Source: Gammaproteobacteria bacterium
Lineage (GTDB): Bacteria; Pseudomonadota; Gammaproteobacteria; DRLM01
Assembly: GCA_023266095.1 (NCBI GenBank)
Contig: JAHFRV010000007.1
Coordinates: 23,595-87,594, forward strand
Direction: 5' to 3'
DNA length: 64,000 nucleotides
The notes under the pieces: generated by a model
What the model was told of the DNA's origin: nothing
Database searches by the model: none
What the model saw: the letters and a program-made list of their open reading frames with translations, nothing else
Part shown: in pieces, positions 1 through 10,655 of the stretch
Layout: every line of letters begins with the position of its first letter
Position numbering within the stretch: position 1 is the first letter of the stretch
Made by a program: the position numbers and the translations under genes

Positions 1-654
1 CAGCGCTTGGCGCGGGCGGGCAAACGGGCGCGGGACTTGACTGCGGTGCTGGTCACCCACGAGCACGGCGACCACGCCAGCGGCGTGACGGCTTTGGCGC
101 GGACCCACGGGGTGGCGGTGTGGGCGACGCCGGGCACGGCGCGAGCGGCGAAGTTGCTGGATCTGCCCGAGTGCCGCGAGTTCGACTGCCACGCCCCCTT
201 CGCCATCGGCGATGTGGAAGTGCGTCCGTTTCCGGTGCCGCACGATGCGCGCGAGCCCTGCCAATTCGTATTCGGCGACGGGGCGCGGCGGCTGGGTATA
301 CTCACCGATGTGGGCGCCGCCACGCCGCACATCGTGGCGAGTTTGAGCGGCTGCGACGCTTTGGTGCTGGAATGCAATCACGAGGCGGCGATGTTGGCGG
401 CGGGGCATTATCCTCCCAGTCTCAAGCAGCGGGTGGGCGGGCGCCACGGCCATTTGAGTAATGCGCAGGCGGCGGGTTTGCTGGCGGAATTGGATAGTGG
501 CCGCTTTCAGCATGTGGTGGCAGCGCATTTGAGCGAGAAGAATAATTACCCCCGCCTGGCGCGGCGCGCCTTGGCGGAGGTCATGCACTGCGACGACGAG
601 TGGATCGCCGTCGCCGATCAGGAGCAGGGTTTGGAATGGCGCGACCTGCGTTAA
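1..654 (+). CDS. MBL-fold metal-dependent hydrolase, 5' end outside the window
   Basis: The frame is open from base 1, so the true start lies upstream and only the C-terminal 217 residues are visible. The metal-binding signature VTHEHGDH (HxHxDH) sits at about residues 17-24 of the visible part, and later histidines and the ECNHE segment fit the other ligands of the metallo-beta-lactamase fold. The closest families I recognise are the YycJ/PhnP-like phosphodiesterase or exonuclease-type MBL proteins, probably cytoplasmic. It lies 27 bases before purC on the same strand, a neighbourhood common in gammaproteobacteria, so it may be co-transcribed with it. The substrate cannot be read from the sequence. 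Confidence 0.8.
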   Translation, partial: QRLARAGKRARDLTAVLVTHEHGDHASGVTALARTHGVAVWATPGTARAAKLLDLPECREFDCHAPFAIGDVEVRPFPVPHDAREPCQFVFGDGARRLGILTDVGAATPHIVASLSGCDALVLECNHEAAMLAAGHYPPSLKQRVGGRHGHLSNAQAAGLLAELDSGRFQHVVAAHLSEKNNYPRLARRALAEVMHCDDEWIAVADQEQGLEWRDLR

Positions 655-681
655 GGCCGCGCGTTACGGGATAGGTGAGTT

Positions 682-1395
682 ATGCAAATCGGCAAAGAAT
701 TGTACACGGGCAAGGCCAAATCGGTGTTCGCCACCGACGATCCCGAACGTTATGTCATGCGTTATCGCGACGACACCTCGGCCTTCGACGGCGGTAAAAA
801 GGCCAGCCTAGCCCGCAAGGGCGCGGTGAACAACAAGTTCAACGCTTTCATCATGGGCAAGCTGGCCGAGGCCGGCATACTCAGCCACTTCGAGCGGCTG
901 CTGTCCGATACCGAGTCACTGGTCAAACGCCTCGACATGATTCCGGTGGAGTGCGTGGTGCGTAATATCGCCGCGGGCAGTCTGTGCCGCCGTCTCGGCG
1001 TGACGGAAGGCACGGAACTCAACCCACCCACCTTCGAATTCTTTTTGAAGAACGATGCCCTGCACGATCCTATGATCAACGATTCCCACATCCTGGCCTT
1101 CAATTGGGCCAGCGCGGCGGAGATCGCCCGCATGCGAGAGCTTACCTTCGCGGTCAACACCGTGCTGAAAAAACTCTTTCTCGACGCGGGCATCCTGCTG
1201 GTGGATTACAAGCTCGAATTCGGCCGCTACCACGGTGAGGTGCTGCTGGGTGATGAATTCAGCCCTGACGGCTGCCGCCTGTGGGATGCCAAAACCGGCG
1301 AAAAACTCGACAAAGACCGCTTCCGCCAAGACCTCGGCAATGTCATCGAGGCCTACGAGGAAGTGGCGCGCCGCTTGGGCGTGGATCTGTCTTAA
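682..1395 (+). CDS. purC: Phosphoribosylaminoimidazole-succinocarboxamide synthase (SAICAR synthase)
   Basis: This cytoplasmic enzyme of de novo purine synthesis joins CAIR and aspartate with ATP to give SAICAR. The protein has 237 residues, the same length as the E. coli enzyme. It opens with the ATP-grasp-like YTGKAKSVF segment, followed by the DDTSAFDG and [12 protein letters not shown] motifs typical of PurC and by the LVDYKLEFG segment near residue 175. The ATG is preceded by AGGTGAG at good spacing. It is followed closely by purL, so two purine genes are adjacent. The family assignment is secure. Confidence 0.97.
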   Translation: MQIGKELYTGKAKSVFATDDPERYVMRYRDDTSAFDGGKKASLARKGAVNNKFNAFIMGKLAEAGILSHFERLLSDTESLVKRLDMIPVECVVRNIAAGSLCRRLGVTEGTELNPPTFEFFLKNDALHDPMINDSHILAFNWASAAEIARMRELTFAVNTVLKKLFLDAGILLVDYKLEFGRYHGEVLLGDEFSPDGCRLWDAKTGEKLDKDRFRQDLGNVIEAYEEVARRLGVDLS

Positions 1396-1476
1396 AGAAA
1401 CTAGAATTCTCCCGCGTGGACGCGCCGGGGGATGATAAAATCGGCGCTTTTCGCGCCTAAGCCTGGGGAGAATTAT

Positions 1477-4400
1477 ATGCTCTATCTGCGCGGCCGCACC
1501 GCCTGGTCTTCTTTTCGTTTGGAAAAGCTCATCGCCGCCGCGCGGGCCGAGGTGCCCACCGTCTCGGGTATCCACGTCGAACAGGTCTATTTCATCGACG
1601 GCGAACAGCGCCTCGATGAGGCGGAGCAGACGCGGCTGACCGCGCTGTTGATCGCCGATGATGTTCCTGTTCCCCTACCGCCCGGCGCCGGTCTGCTGCT
1701 GGTGGTGCCGCGCTTCGGCACCATCTCCCCCTGGGCCAGCAAGGCCACCGACATCGTTCACAATTGCGGCCTGTCCACCGTGCGGCGCGTGGAGCGCGGC
1801 ACGGCCTACTACTTCAGTTTCGCCAATGGCGAGGGCTTGGAGACGCATGCCGCCGGCCTCGCGGCCCTGTTGCACGACCGCATGACCGAAACCGTGCTCA
1901 CCAGTCTGGACGAGGCGGAAGGCCTGTTCGCCAGCGCCAAGCCCGCCCCGCTGAAAACCTATGACCTGCTCGGCGGCGGCCGTCCGGCTCTGGAAGAGGC
2001 CAACCGCGCCTTGGGCCTCGCTCTCAGCGGCGAAGAGATGGATTATCTGCTGGAGAGTTTCGCCCAGCTCGAGCGCAATCCCAGTGACGTCGAGCTGATG
2101 ATGTTCGCTCAGGCCAATTCCGAACATTGCCGCCACAAGATCTTCAACGCCGGCTGGCGCATCGACGGCGTCGATCAGGACAAGAGCCTATTCGACATGA
2201 TCCGCCACACCTCGACCCATTGGCCCGACGGCTTGTTGTCCGCCTACCGCGACAACGCCGCGGTGATCGCCGGGCCGCGCGCCGAGCGTTTTTTCCCCCG
2301 CCCCGAGAACCACGGCGAATACGCCCGCTGGCGCGAGGACGGCCACATCGCCATCAAGGTGGAGACCCACAACCATCCCACTGCCATTTCGCCTTTTCCC
2401 GGCGCCGCGACCGGTTCCGGCGGCGAGATTCGTGACGAGGGCGCCACCGGCCGGGGCGCCAAACCCAAGGCCGGTTTGTGCGGCTTCTCGGTGTCCAATC
2501 TGCGCATTCCCGGTTTCGCCCAGCCCTGGGAGACCGACCACGGCAAGCCGGACCGCATCGCCTCGGCCCTGACCATTATGTTGGAAGGACCGATCGGCGC
2601 CGCCGCCTTCAACAACGAATTCGGCCGACCCAATTTGTGCGGTTATTTCCGCACTTTCGAGGAACGGGTGCCCGGTGTTCACGGCAGTGAACTGCGTGGT
2701 TATCACAAACCCATCATGATCGCCGGCGGCATGGGCACGATACGTCCGCAGCATGTCGACAAAGGCCAATTGCCGCCCGGCGCCCAGCTCATCGTGCTGG
2801 GGGGGCCGGCCATGCTGATCGGCCTCGGCGGCGGCGCCGCCTCGTCGGTCAGCAGCGGCGCCAGTCACGCCGACCTCGACTACGCCTCGGTGCAGCGCGG
2901 CAACCCCGAGATGGAGCGGCGGGCGCAGGAAGTGATCGACCGCTGCTGGCAGCTCAACGACAAAAACCCCATCATTTCCATTCACGACGTCGGTGCGGGC
3001 GGCCTGTCCAACGCCCTGCCCGAACTGGTCAACGACAGCGGCCGGGGTGCGCGCATCGAACTGCGCGCCGTGCCCAACGACGAGCCCGGCATGTCGCCTA
3101 TGCAGCTGTGGTCCAACGAGGCCCAGGAGCGCTACGTGCTGGCGGTGAAGCCGGAAGACCTGGAGCTGTTCGAGGCGCTCTGCGAGCGCGAGCGCTGCCC
3201 CTACGCGGTGGTGGGCGAAGTGACCGAGGCACAACAGTTGGTGGTGGGCGACGGGCTGTTCGACAACACGCCGGTGGACATGCCGATGTCCGTTTTGCTG
3301 GGCAAGCCGCCCAAGCTGTTCCGCGACGTGCGCCGCCACACCCATCCCAAACCGGAGTTCGCGACGGCGGGGTTGGACTTGCACGAGGCGGCGCTGCGGG
3401 TGTTGCGTCTGCCGGCGGTGGCGGACAAGAGCTTCCTGATCACCATCGGCGACCGCAGTGTCAGCGGCCTGGTGACCCGCGACCAGATGGTCGGGCCCTG
3501 GCAGGTCCCGGTGGCCGATTGCGCGGTTACTGCGAGTTGTTTCCACGAATACGGTGGTGAGGCGATGGCCATGGGCGAACGCACGCCGGTGGCGTTGCTG
3601 CACCACGCCGCCTCGGCGCGCATGGCGGTGGGCGAGGCGGTGACCAATATCGCCGCGGCCGGCATCGAATTTATCGGCGACGTCAAACTCTCCGCCAACT
3701 GGATGGCCGCCGCCGGCCACCCCGGCGAAGACGCCGGCCTGTTCGACGCAGTGAAGGCGATCGGCATGGAACTCTGTCCCGCACTCGATCTCGCCATCCC
3801 GGTGGGCAAGGACTCGCTCTCCATGAAGACCGTGTGGGAGCAGGACGGCGAGCGGCGCGAAATGGCCGCGCCCTTGTCGTTGATCGTCAGCGCCTTTGCC
3901 CCGGTGGAGGACGTGCGGCGGACCCTCACCCCGCAATTGCGCACCGATTGCGGCGACACCGATCTCATCCTCATCGACCTCGGCAAGGGCCGCAACCGGC
4001 TCGGCGGTTCGGCGCTGACCCAGGTTTATAAACAGTTGGGCCACCACCCCGCCGACTTGGACGATCCCCATGTCCTGCGGGAATTCTTCGACGCCATCCA
4101 GGCCCTCAATCTGGAAGGTTTGATACTTGCCTATCACGACCGCTCCGACGGCGGCCTGTTCGCCACTCTCTGCGAAATGGGCTTCGCGGGACGGGTGGGT
4201 CTAAGCGTAGCCCTCGACGAAATGGGCGAGGACAACGCGGCGGCCCTGTTCAACGAAGAGCTGGGCGCCGTGCTGCAAGTGCGTCACTGCGACACCGAGG
4301 AAGTGCTGGCGGCACTGCACGAAGCGGGCTTGAGCAAACACAGCCACGTCATCGGCACCCTCAACGACGAAGACCGCCTAGTCTTCACCCGCGGTCACAA

Positions 4401-5454
4401 GGAAGTGCTGGCCGACGCGCGGGTGAATTTCCAGCGCGCGTGGTCCGAGACCAGCTATCGCATGCAGGCGCTCCGCGACAACCCGCACTACGCACAGCAG
4501 GAGTACGACCGGATTTTGCACAGCGCCGACCCCGGCCTCAACGTGGCGCTGCCCTTCGATATCGAAGACGACATCGCCGCGCCTTATATCGCCAGCGGCG
4601 TGCGGCCGCGCATCGCCATCCTGCGCGAGCAAGGCGTCAACGGCCAGGTGGAAATGGCGGCGGCCTTCGACCGCGCCGGCTTCGCCGCGGTGGACGTGCA
4701 TATGAGCGACATCCTGGCGGGACGCATCGACCTCGCCGATTTCCAGGGCCTGGCAGCCTGCGGCGGTTTCTCCTACGGCGACGTGCTGGGCGCCGGCGGC
4801 GGCTGGGCCAAATCCATCCTGTTCAACAGTCGTGCCCGCGATCAATTCGCCGCTTTTTTCCAGCGCGGAGACAGCTTCGCCCTCGGCGTGTGCAACGGCT
4901 GCCAGATGTTCTCGCATTTGAAGGAACTGATCCCCGGCGCCGGGCATTGGCCGCGTTTCCTGCGCAACCGTTCCGAACAATTCGAGGCGCGATCTTCGCT
5001 GGTGGAAGTGGTGGAATCGCCTTCGTTATTTTTGCAGGGCATGGCCGGTGCGCGCCTGCCCATCGCCGTGGCGCACGGCGAAGGGCGCGCCGAATTCGAT
5101 GCAAATCACAATCCGCACCAAGCACTGGCCGCCGGGCTGGTCAGTCTGCGGTATGTCGATCATCACGGCGCGGCCACCGAACGTTATCCCTACAACCCCA
5201 ACGGTTCACCTTTGGGCATCACCGGGCTAACTAGCCGTGACGGCCGGGTCACCATCATGATGCCTCACCCCGAGCGGGTGTTCCGCGCCGTGCAAAACAG
5301 CTGGCATCCCGCCGAGTGGCGGGAAGATGGGCCATGGTTGCGCATGTTCCGCAACGCGCGCAAGGCGGTGGGTTTTATCACCCAGGGGAGAACCACCGCG
5401 GCGGCGAGTCTTACCACGGAAGCCAAAGGCTATATACCACCCGATATTCATTGA
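1477..5454 (+). CDS. purL: Phosphoribosylformylglycinamidine synthase, large single-chain form
   Basis: It converts FGAR, glutamine and ATP to FGAM in purine synthesis. The 1325-residue chain has the gammaproteobacterial architecture: a PurS-like N-terminus, two AIRS-type ATP-binding halves ([20 protein letters not shown] near residue 295) and a C-terminal glutamine amidotransferase with nucleophile Cys1139 in [10 protein letters not shown] and a MPHPERVFR segment. An ATG 45 bases upstream (1432) is also in frame. I chose 1477 because GGGGAG lies six bases before it and [17 protein letters not shown] aligns with the start of known PurL proteins. It stands alone after purC and converges with the GGDEF gene. 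Confidence 0.97.
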   Translation: MLYLRGRTAWSSFRLEKLIAAARAEVPTVSGIHVEQVYFIDGEQRLDEAEQTRLTALLIADDVPVPLPPGAGLLLVVPRFGTISPWASKATDIVHNCGLSTVRRVERGTAYYFSFANGEGLETHAAGLAALLHDRMTETVLTSLDEAEGLFASAKPAPLKTYDLLGGGRPALEEANRALGLALSGEEMDYLLESFAQLERNPSDVELMMFAQANSEHCRHKIFNAGWRIDGVDQDKSLFDMIRHTSTHWPDGLLSAYRDNAAVIAGPRAERFFPRPENHGEYARWREDGHIAIKVETHNHPTAISPFPGAATGSGGEIRDEGATGRGAKPKAGLCGFSVSNLRIPGFAQPWETDHGKPDRIASALTIMLEGPIGAAAFNNEFGRPNLCGYFRTFEERVPGVHGSELRGYHKPIMIAGGMGTIRPQHVDKGQLPPGAQLIVLGGPAMLIGLGGGAASSVSSGASHADLDYASVQRGNPEMERRAQEVIDRCWQLNDKNPIISIHDVGAGGLSNALPELVNDSGRGARIELRAVPNDEPGMSPMQLWSNEAQERYVLAVKPEDLELFEALCERERCPYAVVGEVTEAQQLVVGDGLFDNTPVDMPMSVLLGKPPKLFRDVRRHTHPKPEFATAGLDLHEAALRVLRLPAVADKSFLITIGDRSVSGLVTRDQMVGPWQVPVADCAVTASCFHEYGGEAMAMGERTPVALLHHAASARMAVGEAVTNIAAAGIEFIGDVKLSANWMAAAGHPGEDAGLFDAVKAIGMELCPALDLAIPVGKDSLSMKTVWEQDGERREMAAPLSLIVSAFAPVEDVRRTLTPQLRTDCGDTDLILIDLGKGRNRLGGSALTQVYKQLGHHPADLDDPHVLREFFDAIQALNLEGLILAYHDRSDGGLFATLCEMGFAGRVGLSVALDEMGEDNAAALFNEELGAVLQVRHCDTEEVLAALHEAGLSKHSHVIGTLNDEDRLVFTRGHKEVLADARVNFQRAWSETSYRMQALRDNPHYAQQEYDRILHSADPGLNVALPFDIEDDIAAPYIASGVRPRIAILREQGVNGQVEMAAAFDRAGFAAVDVHMSDILAGRIDLADFQGLAACGGFSYGDVLGAGGGWAKSILFNSRARDQFAAFFQRGDSFALGVCNGCQMFSHLKELIPGAGHWPRFLRNRSEQFEARSSLVEVVESPSLFLQGMAGARLPIAVAHGEGRAEFDANHNPHQALAAGLVSLRYVDHHGAATERYPYNPNGSPLGITGLTSRDGRVTIMMPHPERVFRAVQNSWHPAEWREDGPWLRMFRNARKAVGFITQGRTTAAASLTTEAKGYIPPDIH

Positions 5455-5626
5455 ACATATCGGCGACATGAGGGGCGCGTGATCATTGGTGCGTAGCTCG
5501 ATGTAGGGCAATCGCATGCCGTTGAGTGCTGACGCGGTGCTGTTGCGGATTTTGCGGGCAAAACACCTTGTTGAACGGATGGACTTTTAACGTTTGCGGC
5601 TTGCCAACCCGATGGGTGCTGGCGAG

Positions 5627-6745
5627 TCACTCTTGCCAGACCCGATAGGTTCCGCGTCCCGCCTGTTTGGCCTGATACATGGCCTGGTCGGCTTGGCCGA
5701 CCAGGCTCTCCAGATCATCCTTCCCCGGTGCAGGGATACGTGTGGCATCCCAATGGGTGATGCCGGCGCTGGCGGCGATCTTGATTTCATGCTGAGCGAG
5801 GTGGAAGGGCTGCGCCAGTGCATCGAGGATCTTTTGCGTAACTGGAATCGCGTTGTCCAGACGAGGCACGTCCTGCAGAATCACCAGAAACTCGTCACCG
5901 CCGAAGCGGGCCACGGTGTCGACGTTGCGCACGCAGGCGAGCAGCCGGCGGGCGGCTTCTTGCAGTAGCTGGTCGCCGCAGGCATGACCGTACATGTCGT
6001 TGACCGGTTTGAATTCATCGAGGTCGATGAAGATCACCGCGAAGCCGTTTTTGTCGCGCAAAGCCAGTTCGCGCGTTTGACGCAGGCGGTCATAGAACAG
6101 CATGCGATTAGGCAGACTGGTCAAGGGATCGTAGTTGGCCAGATACCTGATCTGTTCTTCGGAATTTTTGCGCTGGGTAATGTCGCTGAAGATGGCCATG
6201 TGATACTGATAGTCGCCCGCCTCGTTTTTTATGGCGCGTAGCGACAGCCATTCGGGATAAATCTCGCCGTTTTTGCGCCGATTCCAGATCTCGCCGCTCC
6301 AGGAACCGCTGCGGGCGATTTCTTCCCACAGGGCTTTGTAGAAATCGGGGCCATGCCGGCCTGAGCTGAGAATGCGGGGATTTTTCCCGATTACCTCTTC
6401 CGGTGCATAACCGGTGATGCGGGTGAAGGCCGGGTTGACTTGAATGATGTGGTTGGCGTGGTCGGAGATGAGCATGCCTTCGTTACTTTCACGAAAGGGA
6501 ATCTCAGCGAGCTCCAGTTTGGCCGTGGCCTGGGCCAGTTGGCGTCGCGACTGCTGCATGGGCCGCAAATAATAGAGGTAGAGCACCGGGAACAGAAAGG
6601 CGCCGAGCACCAGCGCATCGATCAAGGCCTCGACGGGTGTCGACTGCGGCGGCAGATAATTCAGGACCAGGATCACCGCGGTCTCAGAGGCGAAGACCGC
6701 CGCGGCGGTAAAGATCAGTAAGCGTAACGGGTTATCCATAAGCAT
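5627..6745 (-). CDS. Membrane-anchored PAS-GGDEF diguanylate cyclase
   Basis: The 372-residue protein has two hydrophobic segments (about residues 8-30 and 40-60), a PAS domain (about 80-195, with ITGYAPEEVIGKNPRIL) and a C-terminal GGDEF domain. The active-site motif GGDEF is at 282-286 with an intact inhibitory RxxD site (RNVD, 273-276) five residues before it, so it is predicted to make c-di-GMP from two GTP and to be product-inhibited. There is no EAL domain. An alternative ATG lies two codons downstream. It converges with purL and appears monocistronic. The PAS signal (redox, oxygen or ligand) cannot be read from the sequence. Confidence 0.9.
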   Translation of the reverse strand: MLMDNPLRLLIFTAAAVFASETAVILVLNYLPPQSTPVEALIDALVLGAFLFPVLYLYYLRPMQQSRRQLAQATAKLELAEIPFRESNEGMLISDHANHIIQVNPAFTRITGYAPEEVIGKNPRILSSGRHGPDFYKALWEEIARSGSWSGEIWNRRKNGEIYPEWLSLRAIKNEAGDYQYHMAIFSDITQRKNSEEQIRYLANYDPLTSLPNRMLFYDRLRQTRELALRDKNGFAVIFIDLDEFKPVNDMYGHACGDQLLQEAARRLLACVRNVDTVARFGGDEFLVILQDVPRLDNAIPVTQKILDALAQPFHLAQHEIKIAASAGITHWDATRIPAPGKDDLESLVGQADQAMYQAKQAGRGTYRVWQE

Positions 6746-7005
6746 CCTTATCTCCCGCTATAGTAGCGAGAGGGGGGTGGGTAATAAAGAGAAATCTCGG
6801 TGGTCGGCCGTGGGCGGCAAGCCGGTTCCAGTCAGCGCTACGTCGCGCCACACGATGCTTTAAAGACGCGTCACGCTATTGTAAAGTGCGCGGGTTTTGC
6901 GGCGTCGGCGAGCTGGCGGCGCGGTGAGTTTCATGGTTTCCGGCAGGGGTGTGGTTGCGGCCGATAACGATAGGAAATGTTCATGTGTAATTTAGAGAGA
7001 GCGTC

Positions 7006-7482
7006 ATGACTGCGGACGCGGCGCATCACAGCGGCTGGCGGACGGCGGATTTGATCTTCGCCGCCGCCTTGTTGCTGGGCTTGGGGCTGGATTATTTTTT
7101 CCCGCTGACTTTTCAAGAAGTGTTGCCCCGCCTGATGCTGCACCTGATCGGCGCGCCGTTGCTGATAGCCGGCACGGCCATCGTATTTCTCGGCAAAAAG
7201 GAGTTGGCACGTTGCGAACAGCCCTCGGAACCCGGGCTAGCCACCACGCAATTGGTCAAAAGCGGGGTGTTCAGTCACTCGCGAAATCCGCTATACGTCG
7301 GGATACTGCTGGCCTTCATGGGCTTGGCGGTCGCGACCAATATGCCATGGTGGTTGTTTCTGGCGATTCCCGCCATGTGGGTGATCCAATGGCTGCTGGT
7401 AGTCCCCGAGGAACGCTATTTGGAAAAAAAATTTGGCGAAGAATATCGCGCCTACCGGCGTGCCGTGCGGCGCTGGTGTTGA
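7006..7482 (+). CDS. Isoprenylcysteine carboxyl methyltransferase-family membrane protein
   Basis: The 158-residue integral membrane protein has about four hydrophobic helices and the ICMT/PEMT signature near its end: GVFSHSRNPLYVGILL, then EERYLEKKFGEEYRAYRRAVRRW, the segments that bind S-adenosylmethionine in this family. Bacterial members methylate lipids or small molecules, and the substrate here is unknown. GAGAGAG lies a few bases before the ATG. The neighbours are unrelated, so the context gives no hint of function. Confidence 0.85.
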   Translation: MTADAAHHSGWRTADLIFAAALLLGLGLDYFFPLTFQEVLPRLMLHLIGAPLLIAGTAIVFLGKKELARCEQPSEPGLATTQLVKSGVFSHSRNPLYVGILLAFMGLAVATNMPWWLFLAIPAMWVIQWLLVVPEERYLEKKFGEEYRAYRRAVRRWC

Positions 7483-7751
7483 ACGGGTCGGCCGTGATGG
7501 GACGCAGATGGCCCACGGTTATGCCGGCAGGGTGTGTCCCTTTGCCCATTGGGCGTGGGTTGAAACGGCCAACCACCCGTCACTGGCCGCTATGACAGGC
7601 GACGCCGCTTGCTCGCTGGCTGTGTCGTTCGCCCACTGCCCTGGAATAAGGCGATACTAAACCCAAGGGCACGGATGGGGATTCGTGCTTCCCTCATCAG
7701 CCGTTCCGGGCTACCATCCGCGCGAGTCTTTTCTGAGAGGTAGTGTGTTCG

Positions 7752-8522
7752 ATGGAATGGTTTACCGACCCCCAAGCCTGGATAGCCTTGGCTACCCTGA
7801 CGGCCCTGGAAATCGTGCTGGGTATAGACAATATTATTTTCATTTCCATTTTGGTCGGCCGCTTACCGGCCGAGAAACGCGACTTCGCGCGTCGCCTGGG
7901 TTTGGGTTTGGCGATGGGGACGCGGATTTTGCTGCTGTTCTCGCTGGTCTGGGTGATGGGGCTGGTGGAGCCGCTGTTCAGCGTGGCTGGCTTGGAAATT
8001 TCCGGGCGCGATTTGATTCTGGTCGGTGGCGGACTGTTTCTGCTGTGGAAGAGCGTGCACGAAATCCACAACAGTCTGGAAGGCATCGAACATGAGCCCG
8101 GCGTTAAAACGACGGCGGCGGTGAGTTTTGTCGGCGTTCTGATTCAAATCGCCATCATCGACATTGTCTTCTCACTGGACTCGGTGATCACGGCGGTGGG
8201 CATGGTCGATCATCTGTCGATCATGGTGATCGCCATCGTCATTGCGGTGGGTATCATGATGGTGGCCGCCAAATCCATCGGCGATTTCGTCGATCGGCAT
8301 CCCACCATCAAAATGCTGGCCTTGAGTTTTCTGATTCTGGTGGGCGTGGCCTTGATCGCCGAAGGCTTCGAGTTTCACATTCCCAAGGCATATATTTATT
8401 TCGCCATGGCCTTTTCAGTGGCGGTGGAAATGCTCAATATCCGTCTGCGCGGAAAACGCGCCGCCGTGCCGGTGAAATTGCATAAGTCGCTGAGAGAAGA
8501 CAAAGACTCCCCCGAAGAATGA
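7752..8522 (+). CDS. TerC/YgdQ-family integral membrane protein
   Basis: The 256-residue protein has about seven hydrophobic helices. The family signature ALEIVLGIDNIIFISILVGRLP lies near the N-terminus and a second acidic membrane motif, IDIVFSLDSVITAVGM, lies in the middle; both are characteristic of TerC proteins. Family members are linked to manganese export and metal loading of exported proteins, or to tellurium resistance. An in-frame GTG lies nine bases upstream, but GAGAGG is correctly spaced only for the ATG used here. A strong hairpin terminator follows the stop. I looked for the manganese riboswitch often found before TerC genes and did not find a convincing one. Confidence 0.88.
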   Translation: MEWFTDPQAWIALATLTALEIVLGIDNIIFISILVGRLPAEKRDFARRLGLGLAMGTRILLLFSLVWVMGLVEPLFSVAGLEISGRDLILVGGGLFLLWKSVHEIHNSLEGIEHEPGVKTTAAVSFVGVLIQIAIIDIVFSLDSVITAVGMVDHLSIMVIAIVIAVGIMMVAAKSIGDFVDRHPTIKMLALSFLILVGVALIAEGFEFHIPKAYIYFAMAFSVAVEMLNIRLRGKRAAVPVKLHKSLREDKDSPEE

Positions 8523-8539
8523 TTGCTGTTGCCGCAGTG

Positions 8540-8570
8540 ACCGTCCCACCCGAAGCGGGTGGGACGGTTT
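8540..8570 (+). terminator. Rho-independent-type hairpin after the TerC gene
   Basis: A perfect 12-base inverted repeat (ACCGTCCCACCC / GGGTGGGACGGT, loop GAAGC) starts 17 bases after the TerC stop and is followed by TT. It lies between convergent genes, so it may stop transcription from both sides, although neither strand has a long T tract. Confidence 0.75.
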
Positions 8571-8580
8571 GCATTCACTC

Positions 8581-10095
8581 TCAAGCCCCGAGATGGCGGC
8601 GTTGGCGTTGCGGTCCGCCCGTGCGCGTGCCGCCGGCGGATCGCTCGCGCACGGCGGGGATGACGAAGCTCAATTCGGCGCGGCCGCCGCTGTTGGCGTA
8701 GTCCGCGCTGAGCGTCGCCGCCGCCGCGGCCGGCGTGACACCCAGCCGGGTCGTCATGCCGCGATAGACCAGCTCGAATAATTTATCCAAGGCGATTTGA
8801 TGGGTCTTGCCGGTTTCGCTGTATAACCAGTCGCTGAGCGTCATGAAACGTGCGAAGGGCGCCTCCCCGAGCAGCGCGGGACGGCTCAAGCGGAAGCGGC
8901 CGGAGTTGCCGATCAAATCCCAATAACGCGCGTAGCGGTTGAGACGTTGCACGGTTGCGAAGTCGAGACGGTCGGTGGCCAGTATGCTGTAAGGCGGATA
9001 GGGGTTGTAACGCATATGGTGGCCGGCGGTGTGGCGGTCGATGGGCGCGCCGCGCAAACGCTTGAGGATGCCCACCTGGATTTCATGCGGATCGAGCGCC
9101 ACCAGCCGGTCGAAGCCGGCGCCGAAACTGACAAGGTCTTCGCCGGGCAGTCCGGCGATAAGGTCGGTGTGCAAATGGGCCTGGGTTTCCCGCCGCAGCC
9201 AACGGATGTTGTGTTCCGCTTGGTCATTGTCCTGACGGCGGCTGATGCGGGCCTGCACCTCGGGATTGAAACTCTGCAAACCGATTTCAAACTGCAAGCT
9301 GCCGGGCGGAAAACGCAGAATGATTTCCTGCAAGCGTTCGGGCAGATGATCGGGGATCAGCTCGAAGTGCAGAAACAACTTTTCGTCGAGCCGTTCGAGA
9401 AAAAATTCCAGGATACGCACGCTGGTGTCGATCTTGAGATTGAAGGTGCGGTCGACGAATTTGAAATGCCGCACACCGCGCCGGTGCAGTTGCTCCATTT
9501 CTTCGAGAAACCGCGCCAGCTCGAAAGGCTTCGCGGTCTTATCCAGCGCCGACAGGCAGAACTCGCATTTGTAGGGGCAGCCGCGCGAGGCCTCGACATA
9601 GATGAAACGATGGGCGACGTCTTCGTCGTCGTAATAAGCGTAAGGCAATTTCAGCTCGGTCAGGCGCGGCTGCGCCGCTGCGATGATTTTTTGCGCCGGC
9701 CGCTCACCGGCCAGCACTTGCCGGCACAAGGTGGGAAAGGCCAGGTCGCCGGGCCCGGCGATCACATAGTCCGCGAGGCGGCAAATATCCTGCGCCTCCT
9801 GTTCATAGCTCACCTCCGGCCCGCCCACCACCACCACGATATCGGGACGCACTTGTTTGATCAGCGAGACGATCTGGGTGCTCACCTCCACGTTCCAGAT
9901 GTAAACACCCAGGCCGATGATGCGGGGCTCGGCTCGCAACAGATTTTCCACGATGTCCGCCGGCCGCGCGTCGATGATGTATTCCACCAAACGGCTGCGT
10001 GATTCCAGTTCGCCCATATTGGCGAGCAGATAACGCAGGCCGAGCGAGGCATGGAAATAACGGGCATTGAGTGTAGTGATGATGATGTCGGACAT
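8581..10095 (-). CDS. B12-binding-domain radical SAM protein (DUF4080 family)
   Basis: The 504-residue protein begins with a cobalamin-binding-like domain (about residues 1-135, with VVVVGGPEVSYE) and continues with a radical SAM domain whose 4Fe-4S cluster motif is CPYKCEFC (Cys173, Cys177, Cys180). The C-terminal part matches the DUF4080 extension as I recall it. Members are predicted B12-dependent radical SAM enzymes, often methyltransferases, of unknown substrate. The N-terminus reads as a cytoplasmic protein. The gene is preceded by another minus-strand gene but separated from it by a strong terminator, so it has its own promoter. Confidence 0.88.
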   Translation of the reverse strand: MSDIIITTLNARYFHASLGLRYLLANMGELESRSRLVEYIIDARPADIVENLLRAEPRIIGLGVYIWNVEVSTQIVSLIKQVRPDIVVVVGGPEVSYEQEAQDICRLADYVIAGPGDLAFPTLCRQVLAGERPAQKIIAAAQPRLTELKLPYAYYDDEDVAHRFIYVEASRGCPYKCEFCLSALDKTAKPFELARFLEEMEQLHRRGVRHFKFVDRTFNLKIDTSVRILEFFLERLDEKLFLHFELIPDHLPERLQEIILRFPPGSLQFEIGLQSFNPEVQARISRRQDNDQAEHNIRWLRRETQAHLHTDLIAGLPGEDLVSFGAGFDRLVALDPHEIQVGILKRLRGAPIDRHTAGHHMRYNPYPPYSILATDRLDFATVQRLNRYARYWDLIGNSGRFRLSRPALLGEAPFARFMTLSDWLYSETGKTHQIALDKLFELVYRGMTTRLGVTPAAAAATLSADYANSGGRAELSFVIPAVRERSAGGTRTGGPQRQRRHLGA

Positions 10096-10190
10096 GACGG
10101 AGCGCCGCAGGTATTTAGGCGGCGATTATAACGGAAGCCGCCGGTCGGCGTTGGGCGTCCACGGTCGTGATGGCGTAGGTGTAGCAATGT

Positions 10191-10220
10191 AAAAAAACTG
10201 CCCCTGGGGGAAGGGGCAGT
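10191..10220 (-). terminator. Strong rho-independent terminator
   Basis: Read on the minus strand, a nine-base perfect stem (ACTGCCCCT / AGGGGCAGT) with a six-base loop is followed by seven T residues. It lies 40 bases after the stop of the small exported protein gene, which makes that gene a self-contained transcription unit. Confidence 0.93.
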
Positions 10221-10259
10221 GCTGAATACAACCGAGTGAAGGAGAGGGGGATGTGGGTC

Positions 10260-10655
10260 TCAGTTGTGGGTCGCTAAACGGTCTTCCAGTAGATGGGGCA
10301 TGTGAGCGGCGTAGTTGGCGATGGCCTCGGCGGCATAATAATTGGCGCGTGCCGTCACGGAGTCACCCTGTTTTTCGGCGTGCCGGGCCTGAGCCAGCGC
10401 TTGCTTGGCCAGTGTAATGGTTTGGCGGATGATCGCCTGCTCATCGGCGCGGTTTTTAAACAAACCCTCCGTCTCATGTTCGGCCAGCTCGCCTTCCGCC
10501 CAGGCGTTGAGCCCTTTCACTGTCTGCGTCAGTTGGGGAAGGGAGGCGTTTTTGCCATAACTCAATTCGGGGGTTGGCTCGTCGGCGTGAAGCGCCACGC
10601 TGGCAGTGGTGACGCTCATGGCCAGCAGGAAGGTGGATAGTTTGGCATAAGGCAT
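10260..10655 (-). CDS. Small exported protein of unknown function, probably iron-regulated
   Basis: The 131-residue protein starts with a signal peptide (hydrophobic stretch at about 6-22, probable cleavage after ALHA at residue 24). The mature part is predicted to be mainly helical, with alanine-rich amphipathic stretches such as AKQALAQARHAEKQGD. There is no cysteine pair, lipobox or heme motif. I do not recognise a family. It is a monocistronic unit: a perfect Fur-box-like palindrome lies 77 bases upstream of the start and a strong terminator follows the stop. The regulatory context, not the sequence, suggests a periplasmic role during iron starvation. Confidence 0.75.
   Translation of the reverse strand: MPYAKLSTFLLAMSVTTASVALHADEPTPELSYGKNASLPQLTQTVKGLNAWAEGELAEHETEGLFKNRADEQAIIRQTITLAKQALAQARHAEKQGDSVTARANYYAAEAIANYAAHMPHLLEDRLATHN

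Noticed and set aside
2188..4137. 649-residue antisense frame inside purL
   Set aside because: It mirrors purL codons in a GC-rich gene, has no ribosome binding site and shows low-complexity His/Arg/Val composition.
7640..7742. Manganese (yybP-ykoY) riboswitch before the TerC gene
   Set aside because: TerC genes often have one, but the GGGGAGUAG-type core is not present here.
8947..10002. 351-residue frame opposite the radical SAM gene
   Set aside because: The radical SAM motifs establish the minus strand as coding; the plus frame is a shadow.
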